Counted from the first letter of the stretch, positions 27,024 to 38,308 are shown. The stretch: DNA of 64,000 bases from an uncultured Nitrosomonas sp. (GCA_949281375.1 CASDLT010000040.1:223125-287124); one strand, 5' to 3'. A program made the numbers and translations. Notes: generated from the sequence alone by a model not told the origin.

Positions 27024-28076
27024 CTAATTAGCATGCTGTTTTACTATATAAGATGTCAAAGGTCGTGTCATTAACCAGAATTTCCATAGATTAGTGCGCA
27101 TGACCACGAATTCCAGCAATGAATCTTCATTAACGGCAACGATTGTTATTTGGTTGATTCTGCCAGTTTTTAATGCTTGATATAACGGTAAGAACCAGTC
27201 ATTTTCCAGGTTTTTTAAAGTTTCGCGCCAATAATAGGCATTTCTGTACTTGGCATGGACAAGCAAATTATCCAGTATTACAAGATTGTTGCTGGATGAG
27301 ATCTCGTTTGATAACCACTCATCGGCATTGACGGGTAATTTTGAATAAGATGTGTGACTGGCTAATGCTAATGCGTGTGCAAAATCATTATTGCTCCAGA
27401 TGTGCGTATATTGTGAATGTATCGACTTGGGCAGTATTCCTCCTCCCCAAAGCCATATGCTATTGATAGGTAATTCTGCGCGTGATTCTCGCTGTTGGTT
27501 GATGGGATGATCATGAAGACACATCTGAGCTTCATTGAAAATTTTATGCCAGAAAATGCTTTCGTTACCAGTGGGTAAGAAATTATTGATATTTCTGCAT
27601 GTTACTTCTTGAAGCGAATGAGTTTGCATCTGAGGTGTGTGAGGTAAACGGATATACCAGCGATCGGCTCGTAAAGGAAGAAGAGAAAAATCATAATGAT
27701 GCCCCATATTCTGGTTAAGGCTTTGCGTGATTTGCTGTGCTTCCTCTAGAGATATTTTAAAGGCCTGGCTATCAGCGAGCATGATGTGATTTTGTTCGAT
27801 GCGCAAATGTACAGGATCAGCTCGCATCCAGAAATCGCAATGGGTAATCAAGCTGGCATTGTCAGCATGGAGCATGATGGGAGCAATCGGCCAATTGTGC
27901 TGATTTGCAATATTAAACGCCGTGCACAACCAGGCATCCATTTCCTGAGCCGGGTATCGGCTGAACGTGCTTTTGGACAATAATCGCTCTAATGACGGCA
28001 GTGATAGATTCTCATAGACTTGGGGTTGAGTCATTTCGGGCCAAAGAAGGCTTGGGATCATGAGAGTAAGATTCAT
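27024..28076 (-). CDS. RpfE-like regulatory / phosphoglycerate-mutase-like protein
   Basis: This 350-residue protein matches the RpfE-type family (also labelled cofactor-independent phosphoglycerate-mutase-like). The family pattern is visible: an N-terminal LTLMIPSLLWP, a central FWMRADPVHLRIEQNHIMLAD segment (about 94-115), a QRESRAELPINSIWLWGGGILP segment (about 205-226) and a C-terminal strand region. RpfE proteins are poorly characterised; no catalytic residues of true phosphoglycerate mutases are evident. The gene stands alone between the degenerate EAL gene and icd. Confidence 0.7.
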   Translation of the reverse strand: MNLTLMIPSLLWPEMTQPQVYENLSLPSLERLLSKSTFSRYPAQEMDAWLCTAFNIANQHNWPIAPIMLHADNASLITHCDFWMRADPVHLRIEQNHIMLADSQAFKISLEEAQQITQSLNQNMGHHYDFSLLPLRADRWYIRLPHTPQMQTHSLQEVTCRNINNFLPTGNESIFWHKIFNEAQMCLHDHPINQQRESRAELPINSIWLWGGGILPKSIHSQYTHIWSNNDFAHALALASHTSYSKLPVNADEWLSNEISSSNNLVILDNLLVHAKYRNAYYWRETLKNLENDWFLPLYQALKTGRINQITIVAVNEDSLLEFVVMRTNLWKFWLMTRPLTSYIVKQHAN

Positions 28077-28386
28077 AGCGAGAGATTAGGTCCTGTAAAT
28101 TGATTTTTTTAATTGATAAGCAAATTAAAAAAACGATCTATAAATTTATGCACATTCTAATGGAAAGGCATAGATCAGTTGACAGCAATCGTAGTAAGAC
28201 CCTGGCATTGTACGTATAATCAACGGCAGTTAAGGTTGTGATGTTTTCAGTTTGTAAAATTCATAAATATAAACTTCATATCGAGTTATGGATTCATCAG
28301 AGCAAAGGGTGTTGAGTTTTTACAATAGAATTGATGAACGAAAAATTTGTGCATGTTGTAATTGATATTCCAGTTTTGGAGATACT
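28077..28386. other. Divergent promoter region between the RpfE-like gene and icd
   Basis: This 310-base AT-rich spacer separates two divergent genes. A TATAAT sits at 28215-28220, and a TTGACA occurs about 29 bases before it, too far for a standard promoter. No ORF or hairpin stands out. Confidence 0.5.
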
Positions 28387-29637
28387 ATGTATCAGCATAT
28401 AAAAGTACCTGAGGAAGGCAAGAAAATTGAAGTTGATCGCAATAATTTATTAACTATACCGGATAATCCTATTATTCCTTTCATCGAAGGGGATGGTATC
28501 GGCATAGATATTACACCGGTTATGCGCAAAGTGGTTGATGCCGCGGTAGAGAAAGCCTATTCCGGTCGTCGCAAGATTTCATGGATGGAGATCTATGCGG
28601 GGGAGAAATCAACCCGAGTTTATGGAACTGATGTATGGCTGCCCGAGGAAACGCTGGCGGCTGCGAGGGAGTTCGTGGTTTCCATCAAAGGTCCTTTAAC
28701 CACGCCAATTGGTGGTGGTATCCGCTCGATTAATGTTGCGCTTCGACAACAGCTTGACTTGTATATATGCTTACGTCCGGTTCGTTACTTCAAGGGTGTC
28801 CCAAGTCCAGTCAAGTATCCAGAAAAAACCGATATGGTGATTTTTCGTGAAAATTCTGAAGATATTTACGCAGGCATCGAGTGGGAAGCTGAATCAGATC
28901 AAGCGAAGAAAGTCGTTAATTTCCTCATCAAGGACATGGGTGTCAGTACGATCCGGTTTCCGAATACGTCAGGTATAGGCATAAAGCCTGTTTCAAAAGA
29001 AGGTACGGAACGATTTGTAAGAAAAGCCATTCAATATGCTATCGATAACAACAAAAAATCAGTTACGTTGGTTCATAAAGGCAACATCATGAAATTTACT
29101 GAAGGCGCATTCAAAAAATGGGGCTATGCCCTGGCTGCCAAAGAGTTTGGAGCCGAGCTATTTGAAGGTGGTCCTTGGATGAGATTACCTTCTGATAAGG
29201 GGGGGATCATTATCAAGGATGTGATCGCCGATGCTTTTCTTCAGCAAATTTTACTACGACCGGAAGAATATGATGTGGTGGCAACGCTGAATTTGAATGG
29301 TGACTACATTTCCGATGCGCTGGCAGCGCAGGTTGGTGGTATCGGAATTGCCCCGGGAGCGAACTTAAGCGATACGGTTGCAATTTTTGAGGCAACGCAT
29401 GGGACGGCACCTAAATATGCTGGCAAAGATCAGGTGAATCCCGGATCGATTATTCTGTCTGCTGAAATGATGCTGCGGCATATCGGTTGGACCGAAGCAG
29501 CGGATATGCTTATCAGATCCATGGAAAAAACGATTCAAGATAAATTGGTTACATATGATTTTGCGCGTCTGATGGAGAATGCTAAACAAGTAAGCTGTTC
29601 AGCTTTCGGTGACGCAATGATTGCGAGGATAGATTGA
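28387..29637 (+). CDS. icd: Isocitrate dehydrogenase, NADP-dependent
   Basis: This 416-residue TCA-cycle enzyme oxidatively decarboxylates isocitrate to 2-oxoglutarate. Its key parts are intact: [11 protein letters not shown] (about 35-45), the substrate loop [26 protein letters not shown] with the regulatory serine, [14 protein letters not shown], and the coenzyme segment [13 protein letters not shown]. The K-Y pair in this segment is the NADP+ signature of the E. coli type. The ATG at 28387 has GGAG a few bases upstream. No aceK is visible nearby. Together with Pnt it supplies NADPH. Confidence 0.95.
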   Translation: MYQHIKVPEEGKKIEVDRNNLLTIPDNPIIPFIEGDGIGIDITPVMRKVVDAAVEKAYSGRRKISWMEIYAGEKSTRVYGTDVWLPEETLAAAREFVVSIKGPLTTPIGGGIRSINVALRQQLDLYICLRPVRYFKGVPSPVKYPEKTDMVIFRENSEDIYAGIEWEAESDQAKKVVNFLIKDMGVSTIRFPNTSGIGIKPVSKEGTERFVRKAIQYAIDNNKKSVTLVHKGNIMKFTEGAFKKWGYALAAKEFGAELFEGGPWMRLPSDKGGIIIKDVIADAFLQQILLRPEEYDVVATLNLNGDYISDALAAQVGGIGIAPGANLSDTVAIFEATHGTAPKYAGKDQVNPGSIILSAEMMLRHIGWTEAADMLIRSMEKTIQDKLVTYDFARLMENAKQVSCSAFGDAMIARID

Positions 29638-29670
29638 GTGTAAGTAAAAATGGATCCCGCAAATAGAATC

Positions 29671-29711
29671 CCCTTGCCAAATAAAGTTCAGAACGATAGG
29701 TGGCAAGGGGG
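29671..29711 (+). terminator. Long-stem hairpin downstream of icd
   Basis: CCCCTTGCCA (29671-29680) pairs perfectly with TGGCAAGGGG (29702-29711) across a 21-base loop. It lies 34 bases after the icd stop and before the convergent cold-shock gene. No T-run follows on either strand, so it may be an RNA 3'-end stabiliser or a weak terminator. Confidence 0.5.
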
Positions 29712-29792
29712 AGAAACTGCTATCTGCTGTGTATCTTTATGATCGTACTGTGTTAAAAGTCTACGCCAGTTTTCTTATTGTTGAATGAACAG

Positions 29793-29996
29793 TTAAGCGG
29801 ATTGGATATTAGAGGCTTGTTTTCCTTTCGGGCCTTGAGTGACATCAAAGCTCACCTTTTGACCTTCCTTGAGTGTTTTAAACCCAGACATATTGATGGC
29901 TGAAAAGTGTGCAAACAAATCTTCACTTCCATCATCAGGAGTAATAAAACCAAAACCTTTAGAATCATTGAACCATTTTACTGTACCTGTTGCCAT
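29793..29996 (-). CDS. Cold-shock protein, CspA family
   Basis: This 67-residue single cold-shock domain protein has both RNA-binding motifs: RNP1 KGFGFITP (about 14-21) and RNP2 DLFAHFSAI (about 26-34). It begins with [11 protein letters not shown], the standard start. GGAAGTAG precedes the ATG on the minus strand. Such proteins bind single-stranded nucleic acid and act as RNA chaperones or transcription antiterminators. It is convergent to icd. The paralogue type (CspA, CspD or CspE) cannot be decided. Confidence 0.93.
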   Translation of the reverse strand: MATGTVKWFNDSKGFGFITPDDGSEDLFAHFSAINMSGFKTLKEGQKVSFDVTQGPKGKQASNIQSA

Positions 29997-30292
29997 TTCT
30001 ACTTCCTATATAAAAACTGGGCCGGAAACCCTAATACTATTTGAATTTCAAGACCATTGACGGACATAAACGATACCGCAGAGAACTTGAAGCCAAACGC
30101 CACGTATCGTTTTACGCAAATCCGGGGTTAAAGTCAAGCGGTTACGATGCATTTGTCGCGTTTGATCAGCAATTATTTTAAGATACTTGAAAATTTTGTC
30201 GTAATCATCAAATATGTCAGAAGTGAACTACTTTATACTAGTAATTGAACTGAGCGCGACAGATGTGTCTGAAATAAGCAAGGAATAATGTC

Positions 30293-30607
30293 ATGTCGGA
30301 TAATGATTCAGAAATTACTATATTGAAGAAAAAACAGGAGAAATCCAAAGATGATTCTCCGCCCATGTATAAAATTTTATTATTAAACGACGACTTCACT
30401 CCGATGGAGTTTGTTATTGATGTACTAAAGATTTTTTTTTATATGAATCAGGAACAAGCAACAAAGATCATGTTAAAAGTCCATACGGAGGGTGTCGGCG
30501 TGTGTGGTGTGTACACAAGTGATATTGCAAGTACCAAAGTTAATCAGGTTGTTGAGTTTGCAAGAAAGAATCAACATCCTTTGCGGTGCGTGATGGAGGA
30601 AAATTGA
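30293..30607 (+). CDS. clpS: ATP-dependent Clp protease adaptor ClpS
   Basis: This 104-residue adaptor recognises N-degron substrates and delivers them to ClpAP. The core motifs are [20 protein letters not shown] (about 25-44), followed by the [12 protein letters not shown] segment (about 64-75) that lines the N-degron pocket. The charged, disordered N-terminus is typical. An AAGGAATAATGTC sequence precedes the ATG. The clpA gene begins one base after its stop. Confidence 0.95.
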   Translation: MSDNDSEITILKKKQEKSKDDSPPMYKILLLNDDFTPMEFVIDVLKIFFYMNQEQATKIMLKVHTEGVGVCGVYTSDIASTKVNQVVEFARKNQHPLRCVMEEN

Positions 30608-30608
30608 A

Positions 30609-32864
30609 ATGATTGCTCCAGATTTAGAGGTCAGTCTGCACATGGCGTTTGTTGAATCAAGGCAGAAACGTTATGAATTCATTACTGTTGAGCATTTGTT
30701 GTTAGCGATGCTGGATAATGCAAGCGCAGCAGAAGTCCTCGGCGCTTGTCTAGTAGATGTAGAAGATTTGCGTACAGTATTGATGGATCATATTGCCCGT
30801 CATACCCCCGTCATTAATGGTACTGAAGAAGTTGATACTCAACCGACGCTAGGTTTTCAGCGTGTTATCCAGAGAGCCATATTGCATGTGCAATCATCGG
30901 GCAAAAAAGAGGTAACCGGGGCAAATGTTCTAGTGTCGATATTTGGCGAGAAAGACTCCCATGCCGTCTATTTTCTTCATCAGCGTGGTGTGACGAGACT
31001 GGACGTCGTAAATTTCATTTCCCACCATATTCGAAAAGCACCCCACGAGAATGAGGCCAAACCCGGAAATGAAGTAGATGGAGATCATGAATCCAATTCC
31101 GGTGGCATGCTCGAAAACTATACTGTAAATCTCAACCATCTCGCGTTGATCAATAAAATTGATCCTCTCGTTGGTCGGGAAAAAGAAATTGAACGAGTAA
31201 TACAGACACTCTGTCGGCGTCGCAAGAATAACCCCTTATTGGTGGGTGAGGCAGGGGTTGGAAAAACCGCCATTGCAGAAGGTCTGGCTAAACGTATCGT
31301 TGAAAAAGATGTTCCTGATTTGCTCTTAAAGCATCAGATTTATGCGCTGGATATGGGTGCTTTGTTAGCCGGAACAAAATATCGCGGGGATTTTGAACAG
31401 CGCCTTAAAACATTGCTGAAACAACTCACTGATAATCCTGTTGCCATTCTGTTTATTGATGAGATTCATACGCTTATCGGGGCCGGTGCTGCATCGGGTG
31501 GGGTATTGGATGCTTCGAATCTCCTCAAGCCCATATTAAGTTCGGGTCAATTACGATGTATCGGTGCAACTACTTATAATGAATACCGAGGTATCTTCGA
31601 AAAAGATCACGCTTTATCAAGACGATTTCAGCAAATCGAAGTGAATGAACCCAGTGTCGATGAGACGGTGGCGATATTGCGCGGCTTAAAATCTCGCTAT
31701 GAGCAACATCATAAAGTCAAATATACTTCAAGCGCATTGATTTCGGCTGCGGAGCTGTCAGAACGTTATATCAATGACCGACATCTGCCGGATAAAGCTA
31801 TTGACGTCTTGGATGAAGCTGGAGCTGCTCAGCGAATCTTGCCAAAATCCAAAAAACGTAAAGTGATTGGTAGAAGTGAAATTGAAAATGTTGTGGCGAA
31901 AATTGCGCGGATTCCCCCACAGAACATCTCAACTAATGATCGCAATAAGTTAAAGACGCTTGGACGAGATATGAAAACCATTGTTTTCGGACAAGACAAT
32001 GCGATTGACGTGTTGACAGCAGCCATCAAGATGGCAAGAAGTGGGCTCGGTAATCCACAGAAGCCGGTAGGTTCCTTTCTTTTTTCAGGCCCGACCGGGG
32101 TTGGGAAAACCGAAGTTGCTAGGCAACTGGCTTATGCTTTGAACATTCATCTGCATCGCTTCGATATGTCTGAATACATGGAACGCCATGCTGTTTCTCG
32201 ACTGATAGGGGCTCCTCCTGGGTATGTGGGTTATGATCAAGGCGGATTGCTGACTGAAGCAGTGATCAAACATCCTTATGCAGTGTTGTTGTTAGATGAG
32301 ATTGAAAAGGCGCATGCCGATATTTTCAATATCCTGCTGCAGGTCATGGATTATGGCACCCTGACCGATAACAATGGGCGTAAGGCAGATTTCCGGAATA
32401 TCATCATTATCATGACCACCAATGCCGGCGCCGACACTTTGACCAAAGCTTCGATCGGTTTTACCAAATCCAAATCTGCTGGAGATGAACTTGTCGATAT
32501 TAAAAAATTATTTACGCCCGAGTTTCGGAACCGACTCGATGCCATCATTTCGTTCGCGCAATTGGATGAAGAAGTGATCATGCGGGTAACTGATAAGTTT
32601 TTGATTCAGCTTGAAACACAATTGCATGAGAAGAAAGTGGAAGCTACATTTACCGAGAAATTGCGCAAGTATCTCGCCAAACATGGTTTTGATCCGCTAA
32701 TGGGCGCGCGTCCCATGGAACGGCTCATCCAGGATACGATCCGCAGTGCGTTGGCGGATGAATTACTGTTCGGGCGCCTGGTCAATGGTGGTAGGGTTGC
32801 GGTTGATATAGACGATAATGGGAAGGCGATACTTTTGTTTGAACAAGAGACAGCGGTTGTTTAA
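30609..32864 (+). CDS. clpA: ATP-dependent Clp protease ATP-binding subunit ClpA
   Basis: This 751-residue AAA+ unfoldase has an N-terminal double Clp-N domain (about 1-145) and two AAA+ modules. Walker A motifs are [13 protein letters not shown] (about 214-226) and [13 protein letters not shown] (about 495-507); Walker B motifs are ILFIDEIHT and [10 protein letters not shown]. The C-terminal part contains [13 protein letters not shown] and the [10 protein letters not shown] arginine-finger region. It unfolds substrates for ClpP. A GGAGG at the clpS end gives its ribosome-binding site. The ClpP gene is not in this window. Confidence 0.96.
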   Translation: MIAPDLEVSLHMAFVESRQKRYEFITVEHLLLAMLDNASAAEVLGACLVDVEDLRTVLMDHIARHTPVINGTEEVDTQPTLGFQRVIQRAILHVQSSGKKEVTGANVLVSIFGEKDSHAVYFLHQRGVTRLDVVNFISHHIRKAPHENEAKPGNEVDGDHESNSGGMLENYTVNLNHLALINKIDPLVGREKEIERVIQTLCRRRKNNPLLVGEAGVGKTAIAEGLAKRIVEKDVPDLLLKHQIYALDMGALLAGTKYRGDFEQRLKTLLKQLTDNPVAILFIDEIHTLIGAGAASGGVLDASNLLKPILSSGQLRCIGATTYNEYRGIFEKDHALSRRFQQIEVNEPSVDETVAILRGLKSRYEQHHKVKYTSSALISAAELSERYINDRHLPDKAIDVLDEAGAAQRILPKSKKRKVIGRSEIENVVAKIARIPPQNISTNDRNKLKTLGRDMKTIVFGQDNAIDVLTAAIKMARSGLGNPQKPVGSFLFSGPTGVGKTEVARQLAYALNIHLHRFDMSEYMERHAVSRLIGAPPGYVGYDQGGLLTEAVIKHPYAVLLLDEIEKAHADIFNILLQVMDYGTLTDNNGRKADFRNIIIIMTTNAGADTLTKASIGFTKSKSAGDELVDIKKLFTPEFRNRLDAIISFAQLDEEVIMRVTDKFLIQLETQLHEKKVEATFTEKLRKYLAKHGFDPLMGARPMERLIQDTIRSALADELLFGRLVNGGRVAVDIDDNGKAILLFEQETAVV

Positions 32865-33221
32865 TCCATTTGATTGTTACTCTTTAGACATTTCTTAATT
32901 TAGTTGCTGAAAATCAGTGATGATGAAACTTCTCATGGCCTATTGAGAATAACGTGGTCGTTGCATTCAGTTGAGTAACAATCACTGCTTATTATGTTTC
33001 CGTCTGGAATGTCGCCTTAAGTAACAATTTCTCATCAATGTTGCAGAAGGGGCAAGCCTCACAAGAAAGTAATCGAGCCATCTCAACCAGGGCAATTCTG
33101 TTTTCTTGAAAAAGACCAGCGCTTTTCTCTTCCTTTGCTGTCTTGTGATCAGCGATTTGTATTTTTGCGGTAATATACGTATTTTGCTGGTTTCTAAAAA
33201 TTTCAAAGGATTGGTATCACC
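32865..33221. other. Intergenic region upstream of glyA
   Basis: These 357 bases between clpA and glyA show no convincing gene. A minus-strand frame that covers part of it runs into glyA and is a shadow. I see no riboswitch-like fold and no clean -35/-10 pair; AT-rich sequence before 33200 probably holds the glyA promoter. Confidence 0.5.
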
Positions 33222-34469
33222 ATGTTTTCTCAGAAACACACTATAGAAAATGTCGACCCAGATTTGTGGAAAGCGCTCAAAGGCGAGATGCAGCGTCAGG
33301 AAGAATATATCGAGCTCATCGCTTCGGAAAATTATGCCAGTCCCGCAGTCATGCAGGCCCAGGGATCGGTGCTGACCAATAAATATGCCGAAGGCTACCC
33401 CAACAAGCGCTATTACGGTGGCTGTATGTATGCTGATCAGGTGGAGCAATTAGCGATCGATCGGTTAAAAACGCTGTTCGGCGCCGAGTATGTCAATGTA
33501 CAACCGCATTCGGGTTCTCAAGCCAATGCGGCCGTCTATCTTTCTGCACTAAAACCGGGCGATACCCTACTGGGAATGTCTTTGGCGCATGGTGGACATT
33601 TGACGCATGGCTCGAGTGTAAGCATGAGTGGTAAGATTTTTCATTCCATTTCTTATGGTTTGCATCCTGAGACGGAACTGCTGGATTATGATGAGGTTGA
33701 ACGGTTAGCTCACGAGCATAAGCCAAAAATGATTGTCGCAGGGGCTTCATCTTATGCACGAGTCATAGACTGGAAATGCTTTAGAAAAATTGCCGATGCC
33801 GTTGGCGCCTATTTATTTGTCGATATGGCGCACTATGCGGGATTGGTAGCGGCAGGCTTTTATCCAAATCCGGTAGGAATCGCAGATTTTGTGACAAGCA
33901 CTACTCACAAGACGCTTAGAGGCCCCCGCGGAGGTATTATCATGGCCAAGCCCGAGTATGAGAAAACGTTGAATTCTGCAATTTTCCCTCAAACTCAGGG
34001 GGGGCCGCTGATGCACGTGATTGCTGCTAAAGCTGTTGCATTTAAGGAGGCTGCAACTCCAGAATTTAAGCATTATCAAGAGCAAGTGATTGAAAATGCG
34101 CGTGTGATGGCTAAGGTGCTTACCAACCGTGGTTTGCGAATTGTATCTGGTCAAACGGACTGTCATATGTTTTTGGTCGATTTGCGTGCGATGAACTTGA
34201 CTGGCAAGCAGGCCGAAGAATCGCTCGAACATGCTCATATTACCGTCAATAAAAATGCTATTCCAAACGACCCACAGAAACCATTTGTAACCAGTGGCAT
34301 TCGTGTTGGTTCACCGGCCATTACCACAAGGGGCTTCAAAGAATTGGAGGCAGAACACTTAGCGAATCTGATAGCCGATGTGCTTGCTGCTCCCGAGGAT
34401 CCTGCCGTGTTATCTCGAGTGGCAACTGAGGCGAAACAATTATGCGCCAAATTTCCGGTATATGGATGA
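33222..34469 (+). CDS. glyA: Serine hydroxymethyltransferase
   Basis: This 415-residue PLP enzyme interconverts serine and glycine, with tetrahydrofolate as the one-carbon carrier. The N-terminal [10 protein letters not shown] (about 26-35), the folate/PLP site GGHLTHG (about 121-127) and the PLP-lysine motif [13 protein letters not shown] (about 226-238) are all intact. It is the first gene of the run glyA-nrdR-ribD, common in betaproteobacteria. Confidence 0.97.
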   Translation: MFSQKHTIENVDPDLWKALKGEMQRQEEYIELIASENYASPAVMQAQGSVLTNKYAEGYPNKRYYGGCMYADQVEQLAIDRLKTLFGAEYVNVQPHSGSQANAAVYLSALKPGDTLLGMSLAHGGHLTHGSSVSMSGKIFHSISYGLHPETELLDYDEVERLAHEHKPKMIVAGASSYARVIDWKCFRKIADAVGAYLFVDMAHYAGLVAAGFYPNPVGIADFVTSTTHKTLRGPRGGIIMAKPEYEKTLNSAIFPQTQGGPLMHVIAAKAVAFKEAATPEFKHYQEQVIENARVMAKVLTNRGLRIVSGQTDCHMFLVDLRAMNLTGKQAEESLEHAHITVNKNAIPNDPQKPFVTSGIRVGSPAITTRGFKELEAEHLANLIADVLAAPEDPAVLSRVATEAKQLCAKFPVYG

Positions 34470-34535
34470 TTTCACCGCTATCGAGCAAGACTGTTAGACG
34501 CTGCCCTAAGGATAAGTTTTAAGGGGTAACGTACT

Positions 34536-34994
34536 ATGAAATGCCCTTTTTGCCTTGCCGATGATACCAGCGTGATTGATTCTCGCGTTAGCGAGGATGG
34601 TCAGAAAATACGCCGCAGGCGGCGCTGCCAATCCTGTGATAAACGATTTACCACTTATGAGACAGTCGAGTTACGATTGCCTCAAGTGGTGAAACATGAC
34701 GGTAGCCGAGCCGAATTCGATCGTAATAAATTATTTACCGGCTTCAAGCGGGCGCTTCATAAGCGCCCTGTTCCTACTAGCTATGTCGATGCTGCGATTG
34801 ATCGCATTATGCAAAAATTCTTGAGCTTGGGAGAGCGCGAAGTATCCTCGCGTAGTATCGGGGAAAGTGTTATGGAAGAGCTCTATAAACTTGATCAAGT
34901 GGCTTATATTCGTTTCGCATCGGTATATAAAAGTTTCCAGGATGTGGATGATTTCCGTAATGCCATCAGCGAAGTGCAAAAACCATCTGAATAA
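34536..34994 (+). CDS. nrdR: Transcriptional repressor NrdR
   Basis: This 152-residue repressor of ribonucleotide reductase genes has an N-terminal zinc ribbon (C3, C6 and the CQSC pair near 31-34) and an ATP-cone domain from about residue 49. It matches NrdR in length and in its [21 protein letters not shown] start. An AAGGGG element precedes the ATG. It lies 66 bases after glyA and 79 bases before ribD. Typical targets, NrdR boxes before nrd genes, are not in this window. Confidence 0.96.
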   Translation: MKCPFCLADDTSVIDSRVSEDGQKIRRRRRCQSCDKRFTTYETVELRLPQVVKHDGSRAEFDRNKLFTGFKRALHKRPVPTSYVDAAIDRIMQKFLSLGEREVSSRSIGESVMEELYKLDQVAYIRFASVYKSFQDVDDFRNAISEVQKPSE

Positions 34995-35073
34995 ATCGGA
35001 CGCTGGTCTCCGAAATCTGCCTGCTTATCGGCTACATCAGGCGAGTTCAGTCCATTTCTTGGATAATTCCTGA

Positions 35074-36171
35074 ATGTTTTCTGCTGCTGATCATGTTTTC
35101 ATGTCACGGGCATTGCAATTGGCGGAGAAGGGGCTCTACAGTACAACACCGAATCCCAGAGTAGGTTGTGTGATCACTCGCGGTACGCAAATCATCGGCA
35201 GTGGGTGGCATGAGCGCGCCGGCCAACCTCATGCAGAAGTTGTCGCATTGCAGGCGGCTGGTGCAGCGGCAAAAGGAGCCGTGGCTTATGTGACGCTCGA
35301 ACCATGCGGTCATTTTGGACGCACGCCACCGTGTGCTCATGCGTTGATTGATGCCGGCATTGTCCGCGTAGTCGTGGCGATGGAGGATCCCAATCCCTTG
35401 GTATCGGGCCGTGGTTGTGCGTTGTTAAAAAGTATGGGCACTGCTGTTCAGACGGGTCTGCTGCAGGCTGAAGCGCAAGCGCTCAATATAGGTTTTGTTT
35501 CCCGGATGGTTCATAACAAACCTTATGTCAGATTAAAAATTGCTGCGAGTATGGATGGGAAAACTGCGCTGAAGAATGGCGCCAGTCAATGGATTACCAG
35601 CGAGGCGGCGCGGCATGACGCACATCGGTGGCGTGCGCGCTCTTGTGGCATATTAACAGGGATCGGTACAGTTCAACTGGATGATCCGGAACTTTCGGTA
35701 CGATTCATGGAAAGTTCCCGCCAGCCCAAGAAAATCGTTGTGGATCGTTACTTGCAAATTCCTATGGATGCGAAATTATTTCGGGGAGAGCAAGTCTTCA
35801 TTTTTACGGCTAACGATGCAAACGAGGAGAAAAAAAAGTCGCTGGCTGAACTCGGAGCGCAGGTGATCGAGATGCCCGATGCAGAAGGACGAATCGATTT
35901 GCAGAAAATGATGACACTTTTGGCTACTGAGTTTGCGATGAATGAAATACTGGTGGAAGCGGGGCGTGGATTGAGCGGTGCTTTAGTCGAAGCGGGATTG
36001 GTGGATGAAATAATTTTCTATCTTGCACCTCATTTAATGGGTGACGACGCGCAAGGAATGTTGAAATGGCCGGAACTAATGAGCCTTGCACAAAGAAAGC
36101 GGCTCGAGATCAGCGATCTCAGGATGGTGGGGAAAGACATACGTGTAATTGCCAGATTGCAGCATCAATAA
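35074..36171 (+). CDS. ribD: Bifunctional riboflavin biosynthesis protein RibD
   Basis: This 365-residue protein combines the deaminase (about 1-145) and the reductase (about 146-365) of riboflavin biosynthesis. The deaminase zinc motif is HAEVVALQ (about 50-57) with CGHFGRTPPCAHAL (about 75-88). The reductase part includes LKIAASMDGKTAL and the VEAGRGLSGALVEAGLVDE segment. No ribBA or ribH follows. Its stop is one base away from the end of the convergent regA gene, so no intergenic terminator is possible there. Confidence 0.95.
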   Translation: MFSAADHVFMSRALQLAEKGLYSTTPNPRVGCVITRGTQIIGSGWHERAGQPHAEVVALQAAGAAAKGAVAYVTLEPCGHFGRTPPCAHALIDAGIVRVVVAMEDPNPLVSGRGCALLKSMGTAVQTGLLQAEAQALNIGFVSRMVHNKPYVRLKIAASMDGKTALKNGASQWITSEAARHDAHRWRARSCGILTGIGTVQLDDPELSVRFMESSRQPKKIVVDRYLQIPMDAKLFRGEQVFIFTANDANEEKKKSLAELGAQVIEMPDAEGRIDLQKMMTLLATEFAMNEILVEAGRGLSGALVEAGLVDEIIFYLAPHLMGDDAQGMLKWPELMSLAQRKRLEISDLRMVGKDIRVIARLQHQ

Positions 36172-36172
36172 A

Positions 36173-36733
36173 TTATTCGCGATGAGGCCGTTTGGCGAGT
36201 TTTCGTTGCAAGGTGCGCCGGTGCATGTTTAATATTCTTGCTGTGACTGAGATGTTATTATCATTCTCGGTAAGAATTCGTTGAATGTATTCCCACTCCA
36301 AGCGTCCTACCGAAAGTGGATTGACGCTGATAGGGATATCTGGTTCGCCTGAGGTTCGCTCAAAAGCGGCCATGATTTCGTCAGCATCGACGGGTTTTGC
36401 GAGATAATGAGTGGCGCCCAGTTTGATGGCTTCCACTGCCGTGGCAATGCTTGCATAGCCAGTCAACATCACGATCCGTGTCCCTGGATCGAGAATTTTT
36501 AATTTTTCTACCAACACCAGTCCGGATTCAGCGGATAATTTTAAATCGACAATTGCATATTCTGGTGCTGATGTTTCAGCTAAACCTAATGCATCATCAA
36601 TGGTGTGTGCGCATGCAACGCTAAAGCCTCGCTTGGTCATCGCCTTCGATAATACGCCACAGAAAACAGAATCGTCGTCGACAATCAGCAAGCTTGGTAA
36701 TTCATTGTTTTCAATCAATGTTGCTTCAATCAT
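36173..36733 (-). CDS. regA: Redox response regulator RegA/PrrA/ActR family
   Basis: This 186-residue regulator has a receiver domain (about 14-130) with phospho-acceptor aspartate in AIVDLKLSAESGL and lysine in LAKPVD. A short C-terminal Fis-type helix-turn-helix follows (NDNNISVTARILNMHRRTLQRKL). The length and the RRTLQRKLAKR ending are the RegA/PrrA/ActR hallmarks. These regulators adjust energy-metabolism genes to redox state in partnership with RegB. The start is 4 bases after the regB stop, so the two genes form one operon. Confidence 0.93.
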   Translation of the reverse strand: MIEATLIENNELPSLLIVDDDSVFCGVLSKAMTKRGFSVACAHTIDDALGLAETSAPEYAIVDLKLSAESGLVLVEKLKILDPGTRIVMLTGYASIATAVEAIKLGATHYLAKPVDADEIMAAFERTSGEPDIPISVNPLSVGRLEWEYIQRILTENDNNISVTARILNMHRRTLQRKLAKRPHRE

Positions 36734-36737
36734 GGTA

Positions 36738-37997
36738 CTAACCTATCAATGGTAGAATGACCTGCGTGCAAGCACCGCCTTTTTCGAGATTAAATAAACG
36801 CACGCTTCCTCCGAATCGCTCAATATTTGCATTTGCGAGAAACAACCCTATCCCAAAGCCCTGTCCGGGTTTCTTACTTGAGAAAAATGCTTCTCCCGCG
36901 CGTTGCATGGCTTCTGCTGTTAATCCTTCGCCGTCATCGATGATCTCAAGATGCAGTATCTTGTTATCCCAGTTACTTTTGATTTCGATGCATTTTGAAG
37001 ACGCATCAGCGGCATTGTTAAGCAAATTAAGAATGGATTGACTCAACAGTTGGTTGTCCATAATGTGAGGAATGGGTTGGAAATCCGAGCTTTGGTACGT
37101 AAAACTTACCGATGGGCGAATCAATTTCCATTTATCAAGAATTTGAGCAAGGAATTCATCGACGGGGAGCTGGCTGCCATGCTCAGTTCTATTTTGGCCT
37201 GCTTTGGCTAGCAGCTGGGTGAGTGTCTGTTTGCAATGGCTGATCTGATCTCTGAGAATTCGAATATTATTTTGAAATTCGCTGTCCTGTGCATATTCTT
37301 GTTGCAGTTCTCTGGTAACCACTGCCATGGTTGAAAGAGGAGTGCCTAATTCGTGAGCGGCACCAGCGGCTAATGTTCCCAATGCGATGATCTGTTCATT
37401 GCGTAGGGCATGTTCTCGAGCCTTGGCCAAATCTTGGTCCCGTTCCCGAATTGATGAGCTCATTTTTACCACGAACCATGCAATGATGACGGTACTCAAT
37501 ACGAATGCTAGCCACATACCTGACACATGCAGCGCAAACTCGATCAGATGATTGCTATGATCATGCGGTAATGGCACATAATTGAATAACAGAAGTGTGT
37601 AGCAGGCGATCGTGATGACGGCCATTACCCACGTGTAGCGCCAAGGTAGTGCCGCAGCGGCGATCGTCAACGGTAACAAATAAAGCGAAATGAACGGATT
37701 GGTCGAGCCGCCGCTAAAGTAGAGCAGACTGCTGAGCGCAAGCACATCAATCAGCAATTGCAGAAAAAATTCAATATGCGATATCGGCCATTTACGATGC
37801 AGTCGTACCCAGGTCAGAAGATTGATGAAGGAGAGAACGGTAACGATCGTGATCAATTCTGTCCAGGGAATCACAATTTCGATGGTCCAGTAAACTAAAC
37901 CCAACAAAGTGCACTGAGCGATGATGGCAATATTCCTGAGCCAAAATAGTCGCTGTAAATTTTTACTCAGCGGCGACTGACTAAGATCACTAAACAT
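36738..37997 (-). CDS. regB: Redox sensor histidine kinase RegB/PrrB family
   Basis: This 419-residue membrane kinase has six hydrophobic helices (about 20-180) that contain the quinone-binding signature GGSTNPF. The HisKA motif AAHELGTPLST carries the phospho-acceptor histidine. The redox-active cysteine region is visible as DQISHCKQTL. N-box NLLNNAAD and G2 GQGFGIGLFLAN are intact, so the kinase is predicted active. The ATG at 37997 is chosen; a TTG at 38006 is in frame but unsupported. It drives RegA in the same operon. Confidence 0.93.
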   Translation of the reverse strand: MFSDLSQSPLSKNLQRLFWLRNIAIIAQCTLLGLVYWTIEIVIPWTELITIVTVLSFINLLTWVRLHRKWPISHIEFFLQLLIDVLALSSLLYFSGGSTNPFISLYLLPLTIAAAALPWRYTWVMAVITIACYTLLLFNYVPLPHDHSNHLIEFALHVSGMWLAFVLSTVIIAWFVVKMSSSIRERDQDLAKAREHALRNEQIIALGTLAAGAAHELGTPLSTMAVVTRELQQEYAQDSEFQNNIRILRDQISHCKQTLTQLLAKAGQNRTEHGSQLPVDEFLAQILDKWKLIRPSVSFTYQSSDFQPIPHIMDNQLLSQSILNLLNNAADASSKCIEIKSNWDNKILHLEIIDDGEGLTAEAMQRAGEAFFSSKKPGQGFGIGLFLANANIERFGGSVRLFNLEKGGACTQVILPLIG

Positions 37998-38308
37998 AAT
38001 AAACAAAGGCTTGTAATTCGTGGTTAGCTAAAATGTGGAACAATAGCTGAAATTTTGACGCATGGCTATGCGACAAATTGTCTCAGGGGCACTTTATTCG
38101 CGGCAGATAACGCATTGTTCAACTAAAAGGTGAACTGCATTCAATCGTTGCACGAAGAACGTTGAATATTGATTTGAGAGTGCAAGCCGATCCAGTGCAT
38201 CGTCCAGCATTTATTATGAATCATAGTAACGGGCGGTTTTTTCGGTTAGAATCGTGGGCCGGGATTTCTTATGTTGATGAATTAGCATTATCTTTCCAAA
38301 ATTATCTT

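Noticed and set aside
32982..33449. Minus-strand frame of 155 codons before glyA.
   Set aside because: It runs well into glyA on the opposite strand and gives no recognisable protein; it is a shadow of glyA.
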